A DNA stretch of 34,368 nucleotides from JBFFXF01 sp041569895 (GTDB taxonomy: Bacteria > Planctomycetota > UBA8108 > JACQVS01): the NCBI GenBank assembly GCA_041569895.1, contig JBFFXF010000042.1, positions 1 through 34,368 of the forward strand. The letters run 5' to 3'. This document shows, piece by piece, positions 8,603 through 15,771 of the stretch; the stretch's first letter is position 1, and each line of letters opens with the position of its first letter. A model generated the notes under the pieces. The model was not told where the DNA came from. It saw only the letters and a list, made by a program, of their open reading frames with translations, and ran no database searches. Position numbers and translations under genes: made by a program.

Positions 8603-9835
8603 CTACCGCTTCGTCAGGAAGTTTCTCCTCACCGTTCCCTCGCCCACCACCGTTTCGAAGGCGACGACCTCGTCCGTCTCGAGCGAGACGTTCTGGACGC
8701 CCTCGGCGACGTCGCGCACCGCTCGCGTGCCGCTCTCTGCGGTTCTCATGCAGCCGATGACGTCCGCCGCGGTGCAGTGCCGGGCGGCCTTCTCGCCGCC
8801 GAGCTCCGCGATCGCTTCCGTCGCGGCGGCCTCGAGGGTCTTCGGCCAGAGCTTCAGAAAGAGGCCTCGCGAGGCGTAGACGTCGACGCTGTTCAGCTTG
8901 CCGTTGATGGCGAACGCGAAGCCGATGGCGTCGTCGTGCTGCTCGACGAGCGACGCCAGCTTGGTGGTGTACTGCTCGATCCTCGTGGCGAGATTCCCGT
9001 CCTCGAGCGAGAGCTGGTAGCTCGTCGGCGATGCGGTGGCGCTGACGTCCTTGTCGATGTTGCCGCTGAGCGCCACCTGCGCGTTGCGCACGGCGTTCCA
9101 GACGTCGCTCTGGTTGACGTCCCTTCGGATGGCGAGCTTGAGCTCCCTGGTGTTCGCCTTGAAGCTCTGCTCCGTGAAGCGCAGTCCGGTGCCGCCGGCG
9201 ACGTCGGCCTGGCGGCTGCGCCAGCGACCGCTCTCGACGCAGAACGCGTCGATCGGCACCTTGCCCGAACGCGGCGCGATGACGATGTCGACGGCGATCG
9301 CCCGGTCCTGCTTGCCGCCCTTGACGATGTCGCCGGCCTGGATGTAGAGCGGTCGCTCGTCGAGGTTCTCGATGACCAGGGTGTTCACCGTGGCGCCGGC
9401 GGCGGACTGCTGGATCGACTGCGAGGAGAAGTTCCCCTCGATCTGGAGCGTCTGCGCCGAGCTCGCTTCGGTCTGCGCGGTGTCGGGAGAGCGCACCTGC
9501 CCGGGACGCGACGTCGCCGGCGGGACGGATGTCGTGCCGTCGGCGCCCTGCTCGCTGAGGACGACGCGACCGGAGGCGAGCCCCTCGTCGAGCGTGATGA
9601 AGTCCTGTCCGGTCCTGTCCTTGCCGTGCAGCAAGTAGACGGACAGGTTGTCGTGAGCGTACGGGCCGCTCACCCGGAGTGACTCGTCGCCGGCGGTGAC
9701 GCCGACCGGCTCGACGGGATCCCGTTCCGCCGTCTGCCGGCAGCCCGCTCCGAACGCCGTCAGCAGAATGATCGCGATACTCGTGAACGCGGCTGCGCCG
9801 ATCGGCGCGCCGGGTGTGACGCCGGGTCTCGACAT
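8603..9835 (-). CDS. ARPP-1 domain protein, probable lipoprotein
   Basis: 410 residues with the start chosen at ATG 9835, because AAGGAGG lies at the right distance upstream; an ATG at 9877 would add 14 residues without a ribosome-binding site. The N-terminus has a hydrophobic stretch ending LLTAFGAGC, a weak lipobox suggesting a lipid-anchored exported protein. The body matches the ARPP-1 family: NLSVYLLHG, TLDEGLASGRVVLSEQG, VNTLVIENLDERPLYIQAGDI-like segment, then PIDAFCVESGRW and a QAD/SQ-rich region. ARPP-1 was named from its association with ADP-ribosylglycohydrolase and phosphatase-like genes; its biochemical role is not established. About 45 residues of Ser/Thr/Pro-rich linker (near 95-140) interrupt the N-terminal part. 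It shares its strand with, but is not coupled to, the kinase gene. Confidence 0.75.
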   Translation of the reverse strand: MSRPGVTPGAPIGAAAFTSIAIILLTAFGAGCRQTAERDPVEPVGVTAGDESLRVSGPYAHDNLSVYLLHGKDRTGQDFITLDEGLASGRVVLSEQGADGTTSVPPATSRPGQVRSPDTAQTEASSAQTLQIEGNFSSQSIQQSAAGATVNTLVIENLDERPLYIQAGDIVKGGKQDRAIAVDIVIAPRSGKVPIDAFCVESGRWRSRQADVAGGTGLRFTEQSFKANTRELKLAIRRDVNQSDVWNAVRNAQVALSGNIDKDVSATASPTSYQLSLEDGNLATRIEQYTTKLASLVEQHDDAIGFAFAINGKLNSVDVYASRGLFLKLWPKTLEAAATEAIAELGGEKAARHCTAADVIGCMRTAESGTRAVRDVAEGVQNVSLETDEVVAFETVVGEGTVRRNFLTKR

Positions 9836-9946
9836 GGCGGCCTCCTTCGGTACCGTGAAAGGACTCTCACGAAACATGGTACCGCGCGCCGTGTCACGGC
9901 CGCGTCACGAGCTTGTAACGGCCGCGGGAGGCGCCGTCGGCTGGCC

Positions 9947-11434
9947 TCAGCTGGCCGCGCCGCCCGCAGTGGCGTAGTCGCGGGGCCAGCCCGTGACGCC
10001 GATCTCCTCCTCGGCGAGCCGCCGGACCGGCACGCGGGCTCCGAGGCGGAGCAGAAACGTGCGGTAGGCGAACTCGAAGCGCGAGAGGAGCGGCGAGCAC
10101 GCGTGCGCCCGCGTGAAGCGCCGGCGAGTCATCTCGCCGAAGAGCCGCATGCCGTGCAGGAGCCGCGCCGCGTCGCCGAAATCGTAGGGCTCGTCGCTCC
10201 AGCGCCCGCTCCACGAGAAGACCATGTACTCGTCGGCGAGTCGGGCGAACTCGTCCGACGGCTCCTCGCCCGGGATGAACTCGCGGAGGAACGCGAGACG
10301 GTCCTCGCGCCTGCCCGTGGTGAGCGGACGGTCGGAGGCGCGCATCAGCTCCCACTCGTCGTCGCTGAAATCCATGACCCCGCCGAAGTCGACGATGCCG
10401 AGCCGCCCGTCGTCCATGAAGAAGAAGTTGCCGGGGTGCCAGTCGAAGTAGCTCAAGCGCCCGGCGTAGAACATCCGGTACCACGCCCGCAGCAGCTTCT
10501 CGCCGAAACGGTCGCGGACCTCCTGCGACGGACCGGTGGCGAGGAAATCACCGACGTGCCGCCCGCGGACGAGATCCATCGTCAGGACCTTGCGCGTCGT
10601 GTGCTCGCGATGGACACGCGGCACGACGATGCCGTCCTCGTCATGAAAGAGCGCGCGGGCGCGCTCGATGATGCGCGCCTCGCGCTCGTAGTCGGTCTCG
10701 TTCTCGAGCGCCCGCCGGAGGTATCTGACCTGGGCCCTGTTCACCTCCCAGTCCCGCGACAGGCGCGCGGGGAGCATCAGCGCCTCGAGGTTGCGGAAGT
10801 CGGAACGGATGGTGCGCGCGATCCCCGGGTACTGTACCTTCACCGCCACCTCGCGCCCGCACTTCAGCCGCGCGCGATGCACCTGGCCGAGCGACGCTGC
10901 CGCGAACGCCTCGCGCTCGAAGAACTCGAAGACCTCCTCCGGATCCCCGCCGAGCTCGTCGCAGAGCTGCTCGCGTATCAGCGAGTAGTGCATCGGCGGG
11001 GCCTCGAAGTGGAGCCGCTCGAGCGTCTCGACGAGCTCGGCGGGCGCGAGATCCCTGAAGTTCGCCAGCGTCTGCCCCGCCTTCATCACTGCTCCGCGCA
11101 GGTAGCCCATCGACTCGATCAGCTCGAGCGCGGCCCGCAGGTGCGTCTCGCTCAGCCGCTCCCGGCGTCGCTCGGGCGAGTCGAACCAGCCGCGTACCCA
11201 GTGGAAGAAGTACGCGAGCGCGATCCGGGCGTGCAAACCCCCGAGCAACGAGAGGCGCCGCAGGCGGCCGGTCGGCACCGGTCGCCGGGCGAGCTTCTCG
11301 CCGAGCGCCTCGAGAAGCTCGTGCAGGTCGCTGCGGGCGGACTCCCTGCCGGACTTCCCGGACTCCGATTCCGAGTCCGGCAGCGCGGCGAGGAGCTCCG
11401 AGAGCGGCGGTGTCGGCGGCGTCAGCGACGTCAT
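9947..11434 (-). CDS. ABC1/UbiB (AarF/ADCK)-family atypical kinase
   Basis: 495 residues. ATG at 11434 overlaps the TGA of the upstream TetR gene as ATGA and has AAAGGAG upstream. Family marks in order: KAGQ near residue 115 (the KxGQ signature), alanine-rich loop AAASLGQVHRA (about 175), VAVKVQYPG (about 194), DWHPGN (about 332) and DFGG (about 349). The family motif is normally HxDxHPGN; here the first His is replaced (SYFDWHPGN) while the catalytic Asp and the Mg-binding DFG Asp remain. UbiB-family proteins act as ATPases or kinases in ubiquinone or isoprenoid-lipid metabolism. The typical C-terminal membrane helices are not obvious. Residues 20-30 contain PDSESESGKSG, encoded by a stretch that looks like the intergenic D repeat. 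Co-transcription with TetR suggests regulated expression. Confidence 0.85.
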   Translation of the reverse strand: MTSLTPPTPPLSELLAALPDSESESGKSGRESARSDLHELLEALGEKLARRPVPTGRLRRLSLLGGLHARIALAYFFHWVRGWFDSPERRRERLSETHLRAALELIESMGYLRGAVMKAGQTLANFRDLAPAELVETLERLHFEAPPMHYSLIREQLCDELGGDPEEVFEFFEREAFAAASLGQVHRARLKCGREVAVKVQYPGIARTIRSDFRNLEALMLPARLSRDWEVNRAQVRYLRRALENETDYEREARIIERARALFHDEDGIVVPRVHREHTTRKVLTMDLVRGRHVGDFLATGPSQEVRDRFGEKLLRAWYRMFYAGRLSYFDWHPGNFFFMDDGRLGIVDFGGVMDFSDDEWELMRASDRPLTTGRREDRLAFLREFIPGEEPSDEFARLADEYMVFSWSGRWSDEPYDFGDAARLLHGMRLFGEMTRRRFTRAHACSPLLSRFEFAYRTFLLRLGARVPVRRLAEEEIGVTGWPRDYATAGGAAS

Positions 11435-12093
11435 GGTGTGACTCCTTTCTCGGGCTCGCCGGGCCGGCGAGACCGCAACCACTGGACGAACATCGTCGTC
11501 GACTCGTCGAGCATGGCGAGCGTGTCCTCGCTGTCCGGCGACGCGTCGTCGATCCAGAACGAGAGGACGCCGGTGTAGAGCGTCCAGGCGAGCTGCAGCG
11601 CCACGGTCGGGAGCGGCGTCTCGAGAGGCGTCTCGACCGGCGTCACGGCACGGTGCTTGGCGGCGAGTCCCTGCACGAGCTCGAGGTACGCGATGCGGAT
11701 CGACGCGCCGTCGCCCTCTCCCGCGCCGTCCGCGCCGTCGCGGACCGCCGGACTCATCGCGGCCTCGAGCACCGGACGCAGGAAGCCTCGACACGGACGC
11801 AGCTCGCGCAGCACCGCCGCGGCGAGCGCGAAGAGGTCCTCCTCGAGCGTCGTGATCGTCTGCGAGCGGCGCTCGAAGGTCGCCTCGGCCCGGCGCATCG
11901 CCGACCTGACGATCGCCGTCGCGATCGCCTCCTTCGACGCGAAATAGTTGAAGAGCGTGCCGGCGGCGATGCCGGACTCGGCGGCGAGATCGCGCGTCGT
12001 CGTGGCGTCGAATCCCCGCGCCGCGAAGAGCGTCCGTGCGGCGTCGAGGATGCGCGCGCGGGTGGCGATCCTGGTCTCGCGGGTGACTCGCAT
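11431..12093 (-). CDS. TetR-family transcriptional regulator
   Basis: 220 residues, start at ATG 12093 preceded by GGAGGAG; an ATG at 12129 is upstream of this site and unlikely. The N-terminal helix-turn-helix is classic TetR: RARILDAARTLFAARGFDAT, TTRDLAAESGIAAGTLFNYF, ASKEAI. The C-terminal ligand domain is divergent, as usual, and contains a Gly/Asp-rich loop (near 125). It overlaps the UbiB-type kinase gene by four bases and faces a second TetR gene across a 237-base divergent region. The likely role is repression of its own operon; the ligand is unknown. Confidence 0.9.
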   Translation of the reverse strand: MRVTRETRIATRARILDAARTLFAARGFDATTTRDLAAESGIAAGTLFNYFASKEAIATAIVRSAMRRAEATFERRSQTITTLEEDLFALAAAVLRELRPCRGFLRPVLEAAMSPAVRDGADGAGEGDGASIRIAYLELVQGLAAKHRAVTPVETPLETPLPTVALQLAWTLYTGVLSFWIDDASPDSEDTLAMLDESTTMFVQWLRSRRPGEPEKGVTP

Positions 12094-12181
12094 GACGGGT
12101 CTCCTCCGCTCCGTGAACCGTGAACACACACTCGGTGAACACGCTCATATTACTCTCGGAGCGACGTCGATGCGCGCTTAA

Positions 12182-12195
12182 AATGAGCGCGCTCG
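12182..12195. promoter_or_regulatory. Candidate TetR operator in the divergent region
   Basis: ATGAGCGCGCTCGT is a near-perfect palindrome (core GAGCGCGCTC at 12184-12193) lying between the two divergent TetR genes, about 90 bases upstream of the 12093 start. Length and symmetry fit a TetR-family operator. Which of the two regulators binds it cannot be read from sequence. Closer to the 12093 start there are also three TGAAC repeats (12115-12140). Confidence 0.4.
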
Positions 12196-12222
12196 TAAAC
12201 AAATCGCCCCGTTTCGCCGGGC

Positions 12223-12252
12223 TTGACAGCCTCGACACCGTTGGGGTTCAAT
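12223..12252 (+). promoter_or_regulatory. Candidate sigma-70 promoter of the RND efflux operon
   Basis: TTGACA at 12223-12228, an 18-base spacer, then TTCAAT at 12247-12252. The -35 is consensus and the -10 keeps the A/T at key positions. It reads toward the TetR gene starting at 12331. A palindromic operator candidate lies just downstream, over the expected transcription start. Confidence 0.5.
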
Positions 12253-12255
12253 AAC

Positions 12256-12278
12256 ACGATCGTTTGAAACGGTCGTTT
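12256..12278. promoter_or_regulatory. Candidate TetR operator over the efflux-operon start site
   Basis: Two small palindromes lie side by side: ACGATCGT at 12256-12263 and AAACG-GT-CGTTT at 12267-12278. CGTTTGA also occurs as a direct repeat. The position directly after the -10 at 12247-12252 is where an autoregulating TetR repressor would block transcription. The most likely binder is the regulator encoded at 12331. Confidence 0.5.
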
Positions 12279-12330
12279 GACTGGAAGCGAGCGACGCGCA
12301 GCGCATACTCCCGGGCGGACGACGATCCCC

Positions 12331-12999
12331 ATGCCCCCGACCGACCCACACGCCACCAAGACCGGCATCCTCGACGCCGCGGAGCGGCTCTTCGCCGACC
12401 GCGGCATCGCGGCGACGTCGCTGCGCGCCGTGACCTCGGCGGCCGGCGTCAACCTCGCCGCGGTGCACTACCACTTCGGATCGAAGGACGGGCTCGTCCA
12501 GGCGGTGTTCTCGCGGCGTCTCGAGGCGGTCAACGGCGAGCGCCTGCGTCTCCTCGACGCCTGCGAGGAGGCCGGCGGCGGCGCGCCGACGATCGAGGAC
12601 GTGCTCCACGCGTTCGTCGTCCCCGTGCTCCGCATGGGACTCACCCTCGAGAGCGGCGACGTCGCCAAGCGTCTCTTCGGCCGACTGCACGTCGAGCCGA
12701 GCCAGGTGATCGAGCGCGTCATGTCGGAGCAGTTCGGCGCCGTGGCGCGCCGCTTCATTCCTGCCATCGTCAGGGCGGTGCCCGATGTGCCCGAGGAGGA
12801 GGTCCTCTGGAGGATTCACTTCGCGATCGGCGCCATGGCGCAGACGTGTCTCGACACGCACCGCCTGCAGATGATCTCGGGCGGTCGCTGCGATCCGTCC
12901 GATGTCGACGGCGCGATCGAGCGCCTGGTGCGCTTTCTCGCCGCCGGACTCTCGGCGGCCGCCCCCGCGGCGCAGCCCGCCGATGGAGGACGACAATGA
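12331..12999 (+). CDS. TetR-family regulator of the RND efflux operon
   Basis: 222 residues from ATG 12331; a TTG at 12277 is in frame but overlaps the operator, so the ATG is preferred. No strong ribosome-binding site is seen. The N-terminal DNA-binding domain is clear: TGILDAAERLFADRGI, AATSLRAVTSAAGVN, AAVHYHFGSKDGLVQAV. The C-terminal part resembles the CecR/YbiH-like group (VMSEQFGAVARRFIPAIVRAV, WRIHFAIGAM). The gene overlaps the outer-membrane factor gene by four bases (ATGA at 12996), so it is the first gene of the efflux operon and probably represses it until an inducer binds. Confidence 0.9.
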   Translation: MPPTDPHATKTGILDAAERLFADRGIAATSLRAVTSAAGVNLAAVHYHFGSKDGLVQAVFSRRLEAVNGERLRLLDACEEAGGGAPTIEDVLHAFVVPVLRMGLTLESGDVAKRLFGRLHVEPSQVIERVMSEQFGAVARRFIPAIVRAVPDVPEEEVLWRIHFAIGAMAQTCLDTHRLQMISGGRCDPSDVDGAIERLVRFLAAGLSAAAPAAQPADGGRQ

Positions 13000-14582
13000 C
13001 GACGACAACAATGACGACGACAACAACGGCGACGACAACAACGGCGGCGACACTGCCGCCGCATCCGCACCGACACGCGTCGGCGGTCCACTCGCGGCTC
13101 ACGGTGACTGCCGTGGCCGCGCTCGCCATCGGCGTCGCCGCCGGGTGCTCGCCACCGGAACGCCGTCCCGACATCGGGGTCGAGGTCCCCGAACAGTGGT
13201 CGCGGGAGGGTGCCGGCGAGACGCCGGTCGACGAGGCGTGGTGGCGGGACTTCTCCGACGTCGAGCTCGACTCGCTCGTCGGCGAGGTGATCGAGCGCAA
13301 TCACGACCTCCGCGCCGCGGCCGCCCGTCTCGACGCCGCGCTCGCCCAGGCGCGCATCGCCGGCGCCGAGCTGCTGCCGGTCGTCAGCGCGGGCTTCAAC
13401 GCCAGTCGCGAGCGCCGCAACTTCATCGGGCTGCCGATCCCCGGTGGCGGCGATGTGCTCGTCAACCGGTTCACGCAGGTCGGCGTCTCGCTCGACACCG
13501 CGTGGGAGGTGGACCTCTGGGGACGCGTGCGTGCCGCCACCTCGGCGGCGATCGCGGACGCCGAGGCGGCCTCGGCCGACTACGCCGGGACGCGCGTCTC
13601 CCTCGCCGGGCAGGCCGCGAAGGCCTGGTTCGCGCTCACCGAAGCTCGCCTGCAAGTCGAGCTCGCCGAGGCGACCGCCGAGAGCTGGCGCGCCTCCGCG
13701 GCGCAGGTGCGCTCGCGCTTCGAGCAGGGCACGCGCCCGGCCCTCGACCTGCGCCTGGCGCTCTCGAACCTCGCCTCGGCGGAGGCGGCGCGCGAGGCGC
13801 GCGAGCTCGAGCGCGAGAGCGTGTCGAGGCAGCTCGAGATCCTCCTCGGCCGCTACCCCGCGGGCGCGCTCGCGGGAGCCGCCGATCTGCCCTCCCCGCC
13901 CGGGGCGCCGCCCGGGGGGCTGCCCTCCGAGCTCATGCGACGGCGCGCCGACATCGTCGCCGCCGAGAGACGCCTCGCCGCGGCCGACCGGCGCATCTGG
14001 CAGGCGCGCGCGTCGCTCTTCCCGCGCATCAGTCTGACGGCGAGCGGCGGCACCACGAGCGACGACATCGGCGACCTCGCGAACCGCTCCTTCAGCGTCT
14101 GGTCGATCGGCGCCAACGCGCTGCAACCGCTCTTCGAGAGCGGGCGACTGCTGGCGGGCATCGACCTGGCGAAGGCGGAGGCCGGGCGGTTGCTCGAGGA
14201 GTACGCCGGCACGGTGCTGGTGGCCTTCCGCGAGGTCGAGGTCGCGCTCGCCGCGGACGTGCTGCTCGCGGAGCGCGAGCGATTCCTGACCGAGAACGTG
14301 GCCCAGGCCGCCGCGGCGGAGGAGCTGGCGCTCGAGCGTTACCTCGCCGGACTCGAGAGCTACGTCACCGTGCTCGAGTCGCAGCGACGCACGGCGCTGG
14401 CGCGATCGACGTTGCTGCAGGTCCGGCGCCAGCGGCTCGAGGCGCGCGTGGATCTCTACCTCGCGCTCGGCGGCGGCTTCGATCGTGGCCGCCTCGGCCT
14501 CGACGGCGAGTCAGAGGAAGAGCACTCGACGGAAGGCGTTTCAGTGGAGGACGCGGACGGCGGTCCGACAATCGAACCGTGA
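12996..14582 (+). CDS. RND efflux outer-membrane factor, NodT/TolC-type lipoprotein
   Basis: 528 residues. ATG 12996 overlaps the TetR stop. The first about 20 residues are almost all Thr and Ala (MTTTTMTTTTTATTTT), encoded by ACN triplet runs. A hydrophobic stretch ending GVAAGC then gives a plausible lipobox. The mature part has two TolC/OEP repeats with family marks: WWRDFSDVELDSLV, NHDLRAAAARLDAALAQARI, WEVDLWGRVRAA, LRRADIVAAERRL-like text (RRRADIVAAERRL near residue 315), ARASLFPRISLTASGG, LEQYAGTVL-like and YVTVLESQR near the end. It forms the outer-membrane channel of the tripartite pump with the next two genes. The true start could lie within the Thr-rich stretch. Confidence 0.9.
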   Translation: MTTTTMTTTTTATTTTAATLPPHPHRHASAVHSRLTVTAVAALAIGVAAGCSPPERRPDIGVEVPEQWSREGAGETPVDEAWWRDFSDVELDSLVGEVIERNHDLRAAAARLDAALAQARIAGAELLPVVSAGFNASRERRNFIGLPIPGGGDVLVNRFTQVGVSLDTAWEVDLWGRVRAATSAAIADAEAASADYAGTRVSLAGQAAKAWFALTEARLQVELAEATAESWRASAAQVRSRFEQGTRPALDLRLALSNLASAEAAREARELERESVSRQLEILLGRYPAGALAGAADLPSPPGAPPGGLPSELMRRRADIVAAERRLAAADRRIWQARASLFPRISLTASGGTTSDDIGDLANRSFSVWSIGANALQPLFESGRLLAGIDLAKAEAGRLLEEYAGTVLVAFREVEVALAADVLLAERERFLTENVAQAAAAEELALERYLAGLESYVTVLESQRRTALARSTLLQVRRQRLEARVDLYLALGGGFDRGRLGLDGESEEEHSTEGVSVEDADGGPTIEP

Positions 14583-14586
14583 GCCC

Positions 14587-15771
14587 ATGAAGACCCGACT
14601 GAAGAAGAACCTCGCGAAGGTATTCCTCCCGTTCCTCGTTCTCGCGGTCGGCCTCGCGGGCGCCGCCGCGATGTACCTGACGCGGGACGAGCCGGAGGCG
14701 CGCGAGCCGGAGCCCCTGGTGCCGCTCGTCCGCACCATGGTCGTCGCGCGCCAGGACGTGCGCATGACCGTCGAGTCGCAGGGGACCGTGTCGCCGCGAG
14801 TCGAGATCACCATGGCGCCCGAGGTGACCGGCGTGGTCACGGCGATCTCGCCATCGCTCACGGCGGGCGGCTTCTTCGTCCACGGTGAGGTGCTTCTCGA
14901 GATCGACCCGCGCGACTTCGAGCTCGCCGTCGAGCAGGCGCGCGCCGAGGTGGCGCGAGCCGAGCTCCGCCTGGCGCAGGAGGAGGCGGAGGCGAAAGTG
15001 GCGCTCGAGGAGTGGAAGGAGCTCGGGACCGGTGACGGGTCGCCGCTCGCCCTGAGGAAACCGCAGCTCGCCGAGGCGCGGGCGGCGCTGTCCGCCGCGA
15101 AGGCGGCGCGCGCCCGCGCGGAGCTCGACCTCGAGCGGACGAGGATGCGCGCGCCGTTCGCCGGTCGCGTGCGGTCCAGCGACGTCGACATCGGACAGTA
15201 CGTCACGCGCGGCGCCCCGGTGGCGCGCATCTACGCGGTCGATCACGCGGAGGTGCGGCTTCCGATCCCGGACCGAGAGGTCGCCTACCTCGATCTGCCG
15301 CTCGACTACCGCGGCGAGGAGCGCGAGGACGGGCCGCCGGTCGTGCTCCGGGCCCGCTTCGCCGGCAAGCCGCACGTGTGGAAGGGCCGAGTGACGCGCA
15401 CCGAGGGCGAGATCGACCCGCGGTCGCGCATGGTGCACGTCGTCGCCCGGGTCGACGATCCCTACGCCCGCGGCGACGACCACGACCGCCCGCCGCTGGC
15501 AGTCGGCATGTTCGTCGAGGCGGAGATCGAGGGTCGCCTGGTGCGCGATCTCTTCGTCCTGCCGCGAACCGCGCTGCGAAACGGCGACCGCGTGCTCGTG
15601 ATCGACGGCGACGGCAGGCTGCGCCACCGGGACGTCGAGGTCTACCGCCGCGAACGCGAGACCGTCTACGTCCGGCAGGGGCTCGCCGAGGGCGAGCGCC
15701 TCTGCCTGTCCCCGCTCGAGGCGGTCGTCGACGGCATGCGGGTGCGGTACGAGACCGCGGAGGAGCGATGA
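14587..15771 (+). CDS. RND efflux periplasmic adaptor (membrane fusion protein)
   Basis: 394 residues from ATG 14587, four bases after the previous stop. An N-terminal membrane anchor (about 12-32, VFLPFLVLAVGLAGAAAMYL) is followed by the usual adaptor layout: beta-barrel/lipoyl entry VRMTVESQGTVSPRVEIT, the lipoyl half APEVTGVVTAISPSLTAGGF, a coiled-coil hairpin (about 115-185, rich in Ala/Glu/Arg), second lipoyl half MRAPFAGRVRSSDVDIGQYV, then the beta-barrel and membrane-proximal domains (TRTEGEIDPRSRMVHVVARV, VGMFVEAEIEG). It links the permease to the outer-membrane channel. The coiled coil is short, as in the HAE1 group. The gene overlaps the permease by four bases. Confidence 0.92.
   Translation: MKTRLKKNLAKVFLPFLVLAVGLAGAAAMYLTRDEPEAREPEPLVPLVRTMVVARQDVRMTVESQGTVSPRVEITMAPEVTGVVTAISPSLTAGGFFVHGEVLLEIDPRDFELAVEQARAEVARAELRLAQEEAEAKVALEEWKELGTGDGSPLALRKPQLAEARAALSAAKAARARAELDLERTRMRAPFAGRVRSSDVDIGQYVTRGAPVARIYAVDHAEVRLPIPDREVAYLDLPLDYRGEEREDGPPVVLRARFAGKPHVWKGRVTRTEGEIDPRSRMVHVVARVDDPYARGDDHDRPPLAVGMFVEAEIEGRLVRDLFVLPRTALRNGDRVLVIDGDGRLRHRDVEVYRRERETVYVRQGLAEGERLCLSPLEAVVDGMRVRYETAEER

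Noticed and set aside
8251..8760. Frames encoding Pro-Val, Arg-Tyr or Ser-Asp dipeptide repeats at the mosaic loci
   Set aside because: Hexamer repeats give open dipeptide frames in all phases by arithmetic; none has a start site or non-repeat domain of its own.
9836..9946. Imperfect inverted repeat GGTACC...GGTACC and a repeated ACGGCCGCG between the kinase and ARPP-1 genes
   Set aside because: Stems are short and there is no T run or operator-like symmetry; too little to call a site.
10103..11578. Plus-strand open frame of 491 codons opposite the UbiB-type kinase
   Set aside because: Antisense shadow of a gene with all catalytic motifs; composition is mainly Arg, Ala, Glu and Val.
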